Below are positions 6,534 to 12,642 of a DNA stretch of 17,164 nucleotides, in pieces. Source of the DNA: Candidatus Sumerlaeota bacterium (lineage in GTDB: Bacteria; Sumerlaeota; Sumerlaeia; SLMS01). The notes under the pieces are model-generated. The model saw nothing but the letters and a program-made list of their open reading frames with translations, searched no databases and was not told where the DNA came from. Numbering within the stretch: position 1 is the stretch's first letter; each line of letters opens with the position of its first letter. Position numbers and translations under genes: made by a program. The stretch lies in assembly GCA_020850785.1 (NCBI GenBank), contig JADZDZ010000016.1:1-17164 (forward strand), given 5' to 3'.

Positions 6534-8411
6534 CTACTCCGGCGGTTCAAGGCCGTATTGCTTCAGCTTTCGCCAAAGTGTCGAGGGGTTGATGCCGAGG
6601 ATTTGCGCGGCCTTTTTCTGGTGGTTGCCGCAACTTTCAAGCACCGAGATGATGTGGCGTCGCTCAAGCTCCTCCAGCGTGATCCCGATCGGATAGGTGA
6701 TCTTCTCAAGGGGCGCTTGATCGCGCGCGGGTGCCGCCTTCTTCCGGCGGAGGCGCGCCAGTTCCTCCAGATAGAGGCTCGACTTGCTGCCCATCACCAC
6801 GGAGCGTTGGATCAGGTTCTCCAGTTCGCGAATGTTTCCCGGCCATTCGTGGTCGATGAGTATCTGCAGGTCCTCGGAACTGATGCGCCCCTTGTTGACG
6901 TTGGAGCGTCGTGAGTACTTGTTCAGGAAAAAGTCCACCAGCAGCGGAATGTCCGCGCGGCGCTCGCGAAGCGGTGGCAGTTCAATGCCTATCACGTTCA
7001 GCAAGTAGTAGAGGTCTTCGCGAAAGAGCCCCTGAGAAATGAGCGCGCGCAGATCGCGATTTGTCGCGGCGATGATGCGGACCTCCACCGGGAGCGCCTT
7101 GGCCGCGCCCTGCGGGGTGTACCTTCCGTCGTTGAGCGCGCGGTATAGTTTCCCCTGCAGCATGGGCGTCAGCGCGGAAACTTCATCCAAGAAAATCGTG
7201 CCGCCCCGTGCAAGCTCGAAGCGTCCCTGCTTGGAGGCGCGCGCACCGGTGAAGGCTCCCTTCTCGTGGCCGAACAGCTCGCTCTCCAACAGAACCTCCG
7301 GCATGGAGGCACAGTTCACGACGGAAAATGGTGCGTCGCGGCGCGGGGAATTGAGCGTGATCACCTGCGCCAGCAATTCCTTGCCCGTGCCATTTTCGCC
7401 GCGAACAAGCACCGGGCTGTCGCGTGCGGCGGCGATGCGCGCCAGTCGCATCACCCGAAGCATCTCCGCGCTGCGGCCGATGATCGCGACCTCCGCGCTG
7501 CCGGCCATTTCCCGCGTGTCCGTGAGCTCGAAAATTGGCTGAGCGCCCTCCGCCACGTCGACGAAGCGAATGCCGCGCGCCGCCTGATCGGGCCTGCGGA
7601 AGATGCCTTCGCGCTCGTAGATGAAATTGATGTTGTGAATGGCCGTTGCATTCGACGGCGCGTGGCGCAGCACATAGGTGAGGTGGTTGATGGCTTCCTC
7701 GATGGCGCCATTTTCGTAGTAGGCAATGCCCAGATTGTTGTGCGCGTTGATTCGATCCTCCTCCAGTGGCGAGGTTTCGAGGATGCGATTCAGGTGGGTG
7801 ATCGCCTCGATGTACCGCTTGGAAAGAATCGCGAGTTCGCCAAGGCGTTGAAGCGCCGTCACGTTGTCCGGCTTAGCCTCCAACGACTTCACATACCACG
7901 TACGCGCATCGCCTTCATTCCCCTGATCCAGCGCCAGTTGCCCCAGATGCAGTCGCACGTCGCAGAGAAATTCGGCGGTGGACTGAAACAGCAGCCCAAG
8001 GTAGAAAATTCCCTCCTGAATGTGCGGAGGCGAATCGGACAGTTGAATCAGGCACTGCGTGGCGGGTTCCCACTCCCCCGCCTGAATCAGGAGCAATGCA
8101 CGGCGATAAAGCACATCGGGGAGGCCGTTTTCCTCCTGCTCCGCCCGCGAGTAGAACTCCATTGCCTTGCGCACATCGCCCTCGTGGAGGGCGCAATGAC
8201 CACAGGCAGCGAGCAACTCCGCGTTGCCGGAATCGCCGAGCAGCAGCGACTGAAACCTTCGGCGCGCCGTTGCAAAATCCTCCTGCACGAAGGCGCGGAC
8301 CCCCTCCTGATAGGCGTGGGCGTGGTCGTCACCGCGCGGCGAATGTGCGTGGCGATTCCTGCGCTCCTCAGCGGCCTTCCCTCCCGCTGGTTCCAGGTCA
8401 GGTCTGTCCAT
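6534..8411 (-). CDS. TPR-containing sigma54-dependent transcriptional activator (Fis family)
   Basis: Enhancer-binding protein that would remodel sigma54 RNA polymerase with ATP hydrolysis. Residues 30-275 are tetratricopeptide-like helical repeats (for example NAHNNLGIAYYENGAIEEAI at 222-241) in place of a response-regulator receiver, so the input is likely a protein or ligand bound by the TPRs and not a histidine kinase. The AAA+ domain (about 308-535) has Walker A GENGTGKE (338-345), the sigma54-contacting GAFTGA loop (385-390), Walker B GGTIFLDE (403-410), AATNRDL (448-454) and WPGNIREL (523-530). The C-terminal Fis-type helix-turn-helix is at about 578-620 (NHQKKAAQILGINPSTLWRK). The motif usually written FREDLYYRLNV is FREDLYYLLNV, so L470 replaces the second conserved arginine. 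I found no convincing -24/-12 promoter in the window, so its targets may lie elsewhere. Confidence 0.92.
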   Translation of the reverse strand: MDRPDLEPAGGKAAEERRNRHAHSPRGDDHAHAYQEGVRAFVQEDFATARRRFQSLLLGDSGNAELLAACGHCALHEGDVRKAMEFYSRAEQEENGLPDVLYRRALLLIQAGEWEPATQCLIQLSDSPPHIQEGIFYLGLLFQSTAEFLCDVRLHLGQLALDQGNEGDARTWYVKSLEAKPDNVTALQRLGELAILSKRYIEAITHLNRILETSPLEEDRINAHNNLGIAYYENGAIEEAINHLTYVLRHAPSNATAIHNINFIYEREGIFRRPDQAARGIRFVDVAEGAQPIFELTDTREMAGSAEVAIIGRSAEMLRVMRLARIAAARDSPVLVRGENGTGKELLAQVITLNSPRRDAPFSVVNCASMPEVLLESELFGHEKGAFTGARASKQGRFELARGGTIFLDEVSALTPMLQGKLYRALNDGRYTPQGAAKALPVEVRIIAATNRDLRALISQGLFREDLYYLLNVIGIELPPLRERRADIPLLVDFFLNKYSRRSNVNKGRISSEDLQILIDHEWPGNIRELENLIQRSVVMGSKSSLYLEELARLRRKKAAPARDQAPLEKITYPIGITLEELERRHIISVLESCGNHQKKAAQILGINPSTLWRKLKQYGLEPPE

Positions 8412-8471
8412 GAGCGGTATTAAGACTCCCCACTCGCAGAACGCAAGGGAGAGAAGGGAATGCGGGCGCTG

Positions 8472-9689
8472 TTAGAGGTCCAATCCGCGCCCCTTGAGGA
8501 ATCCCACCAGACGATCGAGCTGTCCCTGCCAGGAAAAATTCTGCTCCGCCGCAGTTCGGGCATTTACGCCGCAACGTTCCCGAAGCGCCCGGTTCTCCGC
8601 CAGTTCCAAGATGCCTTGCGCCAGACCATATGCCGCCGGTTCGCCGGCACGTCCCACGTCGTAATCCTTGATGATGCGCCCCATGTCACCCACGGTACAA
8701 GATGCGGTGGCGCGCCCCGATGCCATGTAGTCGCCAAACTTGTTCGGCCAGCGGCAGCGGTTGAAGGGGAGGTCGCGAATCGGCATGACGAGCAGGTCGC
8801 TGGCGCCAAGGAACTGCGGCACCTCTGCAAAGGGACGAAAACCGTAGTCGATCAATTTGCCGGCGCGCTTGGCCTCACCGATGACATCGGTTTCCTGGTA
8901 CCAGCGCGGCCCAACGCTGATCATCATCACGTCGGGAATTTTTTCCCACACGATCTTCATCGCACCGACCAGTTGTTCCGTGTCGGGCGTTACGTTGGCA
9001 ACATAGCCGATGATCAACCTGTCGTGCGGAAGTTGGAGTTTCTTCCGGCATTCGTCGCGATCGAGCGCATCAATTCGCCTCGTGTCCGCGCCGGAAACCA
9101 AATGCAGCACGCGATCGTCGGGAATGGAGAGTTCGCGCGTGCGAAGGCGCATCGGCTCAACGATGATGCTGACGGCGTCGGCATCAATGGCGGCGCGTTC
9201 CTCCATTGCATCCTCCGCGCGAAAACTGGCGCGCATCAGCCTGCCCCGGATTCCGCTCATTTCCATTGGAAGCGGAAGGCTCCAGTAGCGGGTATCATGA
9301 AGGCCACCCTGTTCGGAATTCCAAAGGTCGCACCAATCCGTCATCCAGAAGGTGCTGTCACGGCGAAGCATTCGCGCCGAACCCTGGTCAACGGGCGTGT
9401 GGGAAAACGTGTAGATGAAATCCCATTTCTTTTTTCGGAAGAGCAGGTATCGCTGCAACTGGCCGAGGTGAGAGAATCCCTCGCCGCCGCCGCGAAGCGC
9501 CGACCAGTTCGCTGTTTCCCAATGAAGCCAGCGCTCCGCCTCGTCAACCTTGCGCGGGCGATAGTAACCATGGCCCGTGCCGACGAACGTCACATCGTGT
9601 CCGCGCGCGTGAAGCCCGCGGGCGATCTCCTGCGCACGGAAGTACGTTCCGCGCTCCCGCAGGTTGTGATTCAGAATGAGGATGTTCAT
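8472..9689 (-). CDS. Glycosyltransferase, GT4-like (GT-B fold)
   Basis: Probable retaining glycosyltransferase acting on the cytoplasmic face in polysaccharide or glycolipid assembly. The 405 residues begin MNILILNHNLRERGTYFRA with the N-terminal Rossmann strand and Gly-rich loop of family 4. The nucleotide-sugar half includes SGADTRRI (199-206), IGYVANVTPDTE (227-238) and PNKFGDYMASG (315-325), where an Asp (D320) sits at the place where family members usually have Glu in the FEYMAxG element. The gene starts 21 bases after the STAS gene stop and is followed 60 bases later by the sigma54 activator on the same strand. No clear ribosome-binding site: a GC palindrome, GCGGGCCCGC (9691-9700), is directly upstream of the ATG. 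Donor and acceptor are unknown. Confidence 0.85.
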   Translation of the reverse strand: MNILILNHNLRERGTYFRAQEIARGLHARGHDVTFVGTGHGYYRPRKVDEAERWLHWETANWSALRGGGEGFSHLGQLQRYLLFRKKKWDFIYTFSHTPVDQGSARMLRRDSTFWMTDWCDLWNSEQGGLHDTRYWSLPLPMEMSGIRGRLMRASFRAEDAMEERAAIDADAVSIIVEPMRLRTRELSIPDDRVLHLVSGADTRRIDALDRDECRKKLQLPHDRLIIGYVANVTPDTEQLVGAMKIVWEKIPDVMMISVGPRWYQETDVIGEAKRAGKLIDYGFRPFAEVPQFLGASDLLVMPIRDLPFNRCRWPNKFGDYMASGRATASCTVGDMGRIIKDYDVGRAGEPAAYGLAQGILELAENRALRERCGVNARTAAEQNFSWQGQLDRLVGFLKGRGLDL

Positions 9690-9710
9690 GGCGGGCCCGC
9701 GACGACGGGA

Positions 9711-10019
9711 TCAGTTCTCTTCAAGGCCGAGCAATGACGCGACGCGGGTGAGAACAAAAACCTCGCGGATGCGCGGCTGAGGATTGGTCACGGAAAAGTC
9801 GCAGGAATTCTTCTTCAACTGTGCGCGCAATCCCATCAATGCACCAATGCCCATGGAATCGATGAAGGATGTTTCGCCCAAATCGATCACGATGGTCTGC
9901 GGATGACGCGGCAGGAGGTTGGAAATCGCCTCGCGCAGATCGGCGGTGGTTTCCGCACTGATCTCGCCGATGACTTTCACTGTCAGCTTTTGCTGGTTTC
10001 CTTCAACAACCAGATCCAC
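9711..10019 (-). CDS. STAS-domain protein (anti-sigma factor antagonist type)
   Basis: Single STAS domain like SpoIIAA/RsbV, which free a sigma factor or signalling output by binding an anti-sigma kinase when unphosphorylated. The 102 residues cover the whole domain and nothing else. The conserved loop TSFIDSMGIGAL is present, and its Ser (S55 when numbered from this GTG) is the residue normally phosphorylated. The GTG start has a GGAG eight bases upstream on the minus strand; a TTG one codon earlier is the alternative. No anti-sigma kinase or PP2C phosphatase is visible in the window, so its partner is unlinked. It lies 21 bases upstream of the GT4 gene on the same strand, which suggests co-transcription, and just downstream of the bS22-like gene terminator. 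Confidence 0.9.
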   Translation of the reverse strand: MDLVVEGNQQKLTVKVIGEISAETTADLREAISNLLPRHPQTIVIDLGETSFIDSMGIGALMGLRAQLKKNSCDFSVTNPQPRIREVFVLTRVASLLGLEEN

Positions 10020-10047
10020 CAATGCGGCTCCGGATTAATGTCGGACT

Positions 10048-10081
10048 AAAAAAAAGCGCCGCCGTCGAGGGACGGCGGCGC
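10048..10081 (-). terminator. Strong intrinsic terminator after the bS22-like gene
   Basis: Read on the minus strand, GCGCCGCCGTC and GACGGCGGCGC (plus-strand 10056-10066 and 10071-10081) form a perfect 11-bp GC-rich stem with a four-base loop, followed at once by eight T residues (10055-10048). It lies 15 bases after the stop of the 29-residue gene and separates it from the STAS gene, whose start is about 28 bases further on. That gene would therefore need readthrough or a promoter inside this small gap. Confidence 0.93.
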
Positions 10082-10095
10082 CGAAGCCTGACCTA

Positions 10096-10185
10096 CTATC
10101 GACGAAGGAAGCGCGTGCGCTTGCGCAGCTTCTTGTACTTGTGTTTGCGAATTTTCTTACGACGCCACTTGATCACGCTACCCAT
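10096..10185 (-). CDS. bS22-like small ribosomal protein (AURKAIP1/COX24 domain)
   Basis: A 29-residue, extremely basic protein: MGSVIKWRRKKIRKHKYKKL, then RKRTRFLRR. It closely resembles the tiny bacterial AURKAIP1/COX24-domain proteins, which begin MGSVIKKRRKRM, and mycobacterial bS22, found in the small ribosomal subunit near the decoding centre. That role is inferred by similarity recalled from memory, not a search. Seventeen of the 29 residues are Lys or Arg, plus one His. The start is fixed by the conserved MGSVIK and a GGAGG on the minus strand (10201-10197), 11 bases upstream. That GGAGG lies inside a perfect palindrome, CCTCCGGAGG (10197-10206). The gene is its own transcription unit, ending in a strong terminator. 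Trp at residue 7 differs from the Lys I remember as usual there. Confidence 0.88.
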   Translation of the reverse strand: MGSVIKWRRKKIRKHKYKKLRKRTRFLRR

Positions 10186-10429
10186 CGGGCTCGGAGCCTC
10201 CGGAGGAAATTGAACTGTAGAGCCAAAAGGAAGCTCCATCAGGGGGTCGGTTGTGTACGGCCGGGAGGCGGTCCTTCACAAGTGGAATATTGATTCAGCA
10301 AGCGTTTTGTCATCCCCCCAACCATCGTTCTACGGGGTTACGGAAGCCTATCGTCGGGTGGCGGGAGCTGATGTCGCAAGTTTGGATTGTTGCGCTGACA
10401 GAACTTATCCGCAGGAAGGAGTGTACGCA

Positions 10430-10473
10430 CGTCCGAAAATCGCTGCGTCGAGTCAATGAGGCCCTTTCGGACG
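10430..10473. repeat. 9-bp inverted repeat with 26-base spacer
   Basis: CGTCCGAAA (10430-10438) and TTTCGGACG (10465-10473) are perfect reverse complements. By rough count such a match would arise by chance about once in ten stretches of this length. It could be an operator, or the basal stem of a folded RNA. It is not a terminator: no T-run follows on either strand at the right place. Confidence 0.5.
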
Positions 10474-10577
10474 GGGGTGCTTGGTTCCGGGTGAAAAAAA
10501 AGTGTGGTCGGTCCAAGTGTTTCGCGAGGCTTGATTGCTCTCAAGTTAGGCATTCCTGCGAAAGAGGTATTTGGAAC

Positions 10578-10637
10578 ATGTTTTCATCGCAAGCAAACTT
10601 GCATGCATCGCACCCAGTCATTTTCCTCACCGGTTAA
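10578..10637 (+). CDS. Possible 19-residue leader peptide before the FAS1 gene
   Basis: ATG at 10578 is preceded ten bases upstream by AAAGAGG (10561-10567), and the frame runs 19 codons (MFSSQANLHASHPVIFLTG) to a TAA at 10635-10637. The stop touches the first arm of the AGCCTAT/ATAGGCT repeat. It shows no run of one amino acid typical of an attenuator peptide. This may be chance; I list it because it has a ribosome-binding site in an otherwise empty region. Confidence 0.2.
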   Translation: MFSSQANLHASHPVIFLTG

Positions 10638-10666
10638 GCCTATGATCCCTTGATTCGAAATAGGCT
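10637..10666 (+). promoter_or_regulatory. Inverted repeat overlapping a candidate -10 box, FAS1 gene
   Basis: AGCCTAT (10637-10643) and ATAGGCT (10660-10666) are a perfect 7-bp dyad; skipping the single base A10636 extends it with GTT/AAC. TATGAT at 10641-10646 fits a sigma70 -10 hexamer, with transcription then starting near 10653, about 60 bases before the FAS1 start. The hexamer 17 bases upstream (TCATTT) is a poor -35. An operator over the promoter, or a leader hairpin, are both possible. Confidence 0.35.
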
Positions 10667-10714
10667 AACTGTTCGTGGGCCCCAGTGACCCACAAAATTC
10701 AAGGAGTGAGAAAG

Positions 10715-11398
10715 ATGATTGGTCGTACCTCGAAGTTGGTTGCTTTCGCTTTTGCAGTGGCATTGGTTCCGTCCTTCCTGAGCGCGCAGACTGCGGTGGA
10801 CGCCGTGAAGAACAGCGCAACCTCGGCGCTTGGCGCTGCCAAGGAGGCAGCGGCGAACGCCTCCGGACTTCAGTCCGTCCTGGCCGGCGGTGATTTCAAG
10901 ACGCTGAGCGAGGCGCTCAACAAGGCTGACCTGCTGCCGATGCTGACCGATGGCAAAGCCTACACGATTTTTGCCCCCACAGATGCGGCGTTCAAGAAGC
11001 TTCCGGAGGCGGAACTCAAGGAGCTTCTGAGCAATCCTGCGGAACTTAAGAAGGTGCTTCAGAATCACGTGGTGGTGGGCAAGGTTTCCGCCGCCGACGC
11101 AACGGCGATGGCTGGCAAGAATGCCAAGACCGCCGCAAACACGGAAGTCCCGGTGACTGTTGTTGATGGCAAGGTGAAGTTCGGCGGCGCCACGGTGACG
11201 AAAGCGGATGTTCCCGCCGGCCCCAGCGTCGTGCATGTGATCGACACCGTCGTCCTTCCTGCGCCCGCGACCGCGGCCAAGGAAGAGAAGAAGGCCATGA
11301 TGGAAAAGAAGATGGACCACAACATGGCTGGCGAAAAGAAGGCAGACATGAAGAACGAAATGAAGGGCGAAAAGGCTGACAAGAAGGAAGCCAAGTAA
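10715..11398 (+). CDS. Secreted fasciclin (FAS1) domain protein with Lys/Glu/Met tail
   Basis: Exported protein with one FAS1 domain, a fold used for adhesion or surface contacts. The ATG is fixed by AAGGAG (10701-10706) eight bases upstream and by the signal peptide that follows it: basic MIGRTSK, a hydrophobic core (8-20) and likely cleavage after SFLSA (residue 24). The FAS1 domain is at about 58-182, with the conserved YTIFAPTDAAFKKLP (83-97), LQNHVVVGKV (115-124) and VVHVIDTVVLP (172-182). Residues 28-50 are Ala-rich and probably helical. The last 40 residues are highly charged, with 13 Lys and 6 Met, including MDHNM; this is not part of FAS1 domains I know. An alternative GTG at 10685 would spoil the signal peptide. 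The gene stands alone and ends in a clear terminator. Confidence 0.9.
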   Translation: MIGRTSKLVAFAFAVALVPSFLSAQTAVDAVKNSATSALGAAKEAAANASGLQSVLAGGDFKTLSEALNKADLLPMLTDGKAYTIFAPTDAAFKKLPEAELKELLSNPAELKKVLQNHVVVGKVSAADATAMAGKNAKTAANTEVPVTVVDGKVKFGGATVTKADVPAGPSVVHVIDTVVLPAPATAAKEEKKAMMEKKMDHNMAGEKKADMKNEMKGEKADKKEAK

Positions 11399-11445
11399 CC
11401 CATTCGCCCGCGCCGGATTATCGGCGTGCGCCTGAAGCAGAAAAC

Positions 11446-11484
11446 GAAACGGGCAGAAGCCAATCGCTTCTGCCCGTTTCATTT
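11446..11484 (+). terminator. Intrinsic terminator after the FAS1 gene
   Basis: GAAACGGGCAGAAGC (11446-11460) and GCTTCTGCCCGTTTC (11466-11480) form a perfect 15-bp stem with a five-base loop, followed by ATTTT. The reverse strand reads GTTTTC after the stem, so it may also stop transcripts coming from the right. Confidence 0.88.
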
Positions 11485-11747
11485 TGAATTCACTTCCCGA
11501 ATACGGTTGTCATCAATGTTCACGCCCGTGGGCGCTTGCTCCCCAGCGTACGTCGCGAATCATCACACTGCCATAGCCGCAAATCCATGAGAGCATTGTG
11601 GGCAACAGCATGATACTGGAAACGAACAGGCCCGCCTTCCGCGTCAAATTCCCAAGGAATGTTTGGTCAGGCCTGGATTCCATCAAGACTCCAGAAGCGA
11701 CAGATCGGCCCGCTGAATATTCCCAGCGGGCCGCTGCGTTCTTCGTA
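11485..11747. other. Non-coding spacer between convergent FAS1 and LysM genes
   Basis: No gene is supported here. The only structure seen is a perfect 10-bp stem, CGGCCCGCTG/CAGCGGGCCG (11706-11715 and 11724-11733) with an eight-base loop, 15 bases past the LysM gene stop. It lacks a T-run on either strand but may act as a weak terminator or a 3'-end stabiliser for the LysM transcript. Confidence 0.5.
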
Positions 11748-12476
11748 TTAGTGTGCTGCGGGGATAAACAGGCGCTGCGCCCTTGAAATCTTCGCGCCGG
11801 CCGGCATCCCGTTCGCCTTCATCAATGCTTCCTTCGAAATGTTGTACTTCGCGGCGATGGAATCCACGGTTTCACCAGGGGCGATGTCGTGGAATTTGCC
11901 CCTCGTGGAAGGCGCCGCGGACGACGTCTTCACCACTGTGGGCTTTGCCTTTGTGGTCTTTTCCTTGAAGGAGGACGCGACGACCTTCTTCTCGCTGTCC
12001 TTCTTCGTTTCCTTGGCCTGCTTCACTTCCTTGGGCGCCTCCGCCGCCTTTGCGGGCGCGGGTGCTGGCGCTGGCGCGGCAGAATTCTCTGTTGCTGCTG
12101 CGGCAACGGGAGGGGGTGAACCAGCGAGCGGCTGCTCTTCAAGCGGCGCCGTTGCAAGCGCATCCGTTGTCGCCGGTGCGGCTGCATTCGCGGTCTGGAC
12201 TGGAGCGGCGGCGGCATCAACCTTTGTCAGCGAATTCTGCGCTTCGGGCATCATGAGGCGCAGCTCGCTGTTCTCGTTGGAGACGCGCTTCACTTCCTCG
12301 CTCAGGCTGGCAACCGTCGCGGACAATTCCTCCACGGTTTTCTGCGTCTTGTCGTACTCGGTAAACTTCTTGCGAATGGCCGGGCTATTCTCCGGCTTTC
12401 CAGAGCAGCCAGCCATGAACATGGTGGAAGCTGCTCCCAGCATAAGCACTGCGATGGCGAACGAACGGGTGCGCAT
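11748..12476 (-). CDS. LysM-domain lipoprotein
   Basis: Envelope lipoprotein expected to bind peptidoglycan through a C-terminal LysM domain. The 242 residues show a signal peptide with a lipobox-like MAGC (C24 lipidated). Ser at +2 would favour outer-membrane sorting if the Lol rule holds in this organism. A predicted coiled coil lies at about 36-75 (VEELSATVASLSEEVKRVSN at 48-67). Next comes a long low-complexity linker (87-190) rich in Ala, Pro, Lys and Glu, including APAPAPAPAKAAEAPK. The LysM domain is at about 194-238 (ETVDSIAAKYNISKEALMKANG). AAGGAG sits ten bases before the ATG on the minus strand. The layout of coiled coil, flexible linker and LysM suggests a tether between outer membrane and cell wall. 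It is divergent from the GT2 gene across 166 bases that should hold both promoters. Confidence 0.9.
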   Translation of the reverse strand: MRTRSFAIAVLMLGAASTMFMAGCSGKPENSPAIRKKFTEYDKTQKTVEELSATVASLSEEVKRVSNENSELRLMMPEAQNSLTKVDAAAAPVQTANAAAPATTDALATAPLEEQPLAGSPPPVAAAATENSAAPAPAPAPAKAAEAPKEVKQAKETKKDSEKKVVASSFKEKTTKAKPTVVKTSSAAPSTRGKFHDIAPGETVDSIAAKYNISKEALMKANGMPAGAKISRAQRLFIPAAH

Positions 12477-12642
12477 TGATGACAGACTCCTTCGAGCGAG
12501 AACGGGGATGAATTTCAGGGCGCCGACGACAACGAGCAGGGATCACGCGTTATTGCAGGGCTGTGCCGTGGAATGGCGCCGCGAGCGTCACACCGGCAAG
12601 AAAAAAATGCGCGCAAAATCAGGATTATTTTAAGGGGTGGAA

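Larger units (their letters stand above)
10211..10714. other. Long intergenic region rich in inverted repeats
   Basis: About 500 bases between the bS22-like gene (minus) and the FAS1 gene (plus), visibly less GC-rich than the flanking genes. It should hold divergent promoters for both. I see no protein of familiar type. An open frame at 10251-10637 has no ribosome-binding site and looks random in composition. Dyad elements found are CGTCCGAAA/TTTCGGACG (10430/10465), GCAAG-CAAA-CTTGC (10589-10602), the palindrome TGCATGCA (10600-10607), AGCCTAT/ATAGGCT (10637/10660) and GTGGG/CCCAC (10675/10689). A small RNA or a structured leader is possible but unproven. Confidence 0.5.

Noticed and set aside
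7266..8423. 385-codon plus-strand open frame opposite the sigma54 activator
   Set aside because: It mirrors the TPR and AAA+ coding region and has no ribosome-binding site or recognisable motifs.
8460..9737. 425-codon plus-strand open frame opposite the GT4 gene
   Set aside because: It is the antisense of a gene with clear family motifs; long open antisense frames are expected in GC-rich coding DNA, and the translation shows no known domain.
10251..10637. 128-codon plus-strand open frame in the intergenic region
   Set aside because: It has no ribosome-binding site, a random-looking composition with many Cys, Ser and Arg, and it spans the inverted repeats. Only the last 19 codons, with their own ATG and GAGG, are kept as a weak candidate.
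10210..10714. Sigma54 (-24/-12) promoter for the TPR activator to act on
   Set aside because: I looked for TGGC-N8-TTGC-like spacing here and at the other gene starts and found no convincing match.
11706..11733. Possible intrinsic terminator of the LysM gene
   Set aside because: The stem is perfect, but neither strand has a T-run after it, so I describe it only as a hairpin within the spacer.
11598..11786. 62-codon plus-strand open frame before and into the LysM gene end
   Set aside because: No ribosome-binding site, it crosses the 3' end of the LysM gene on the other strand, and the product has no sensible features.
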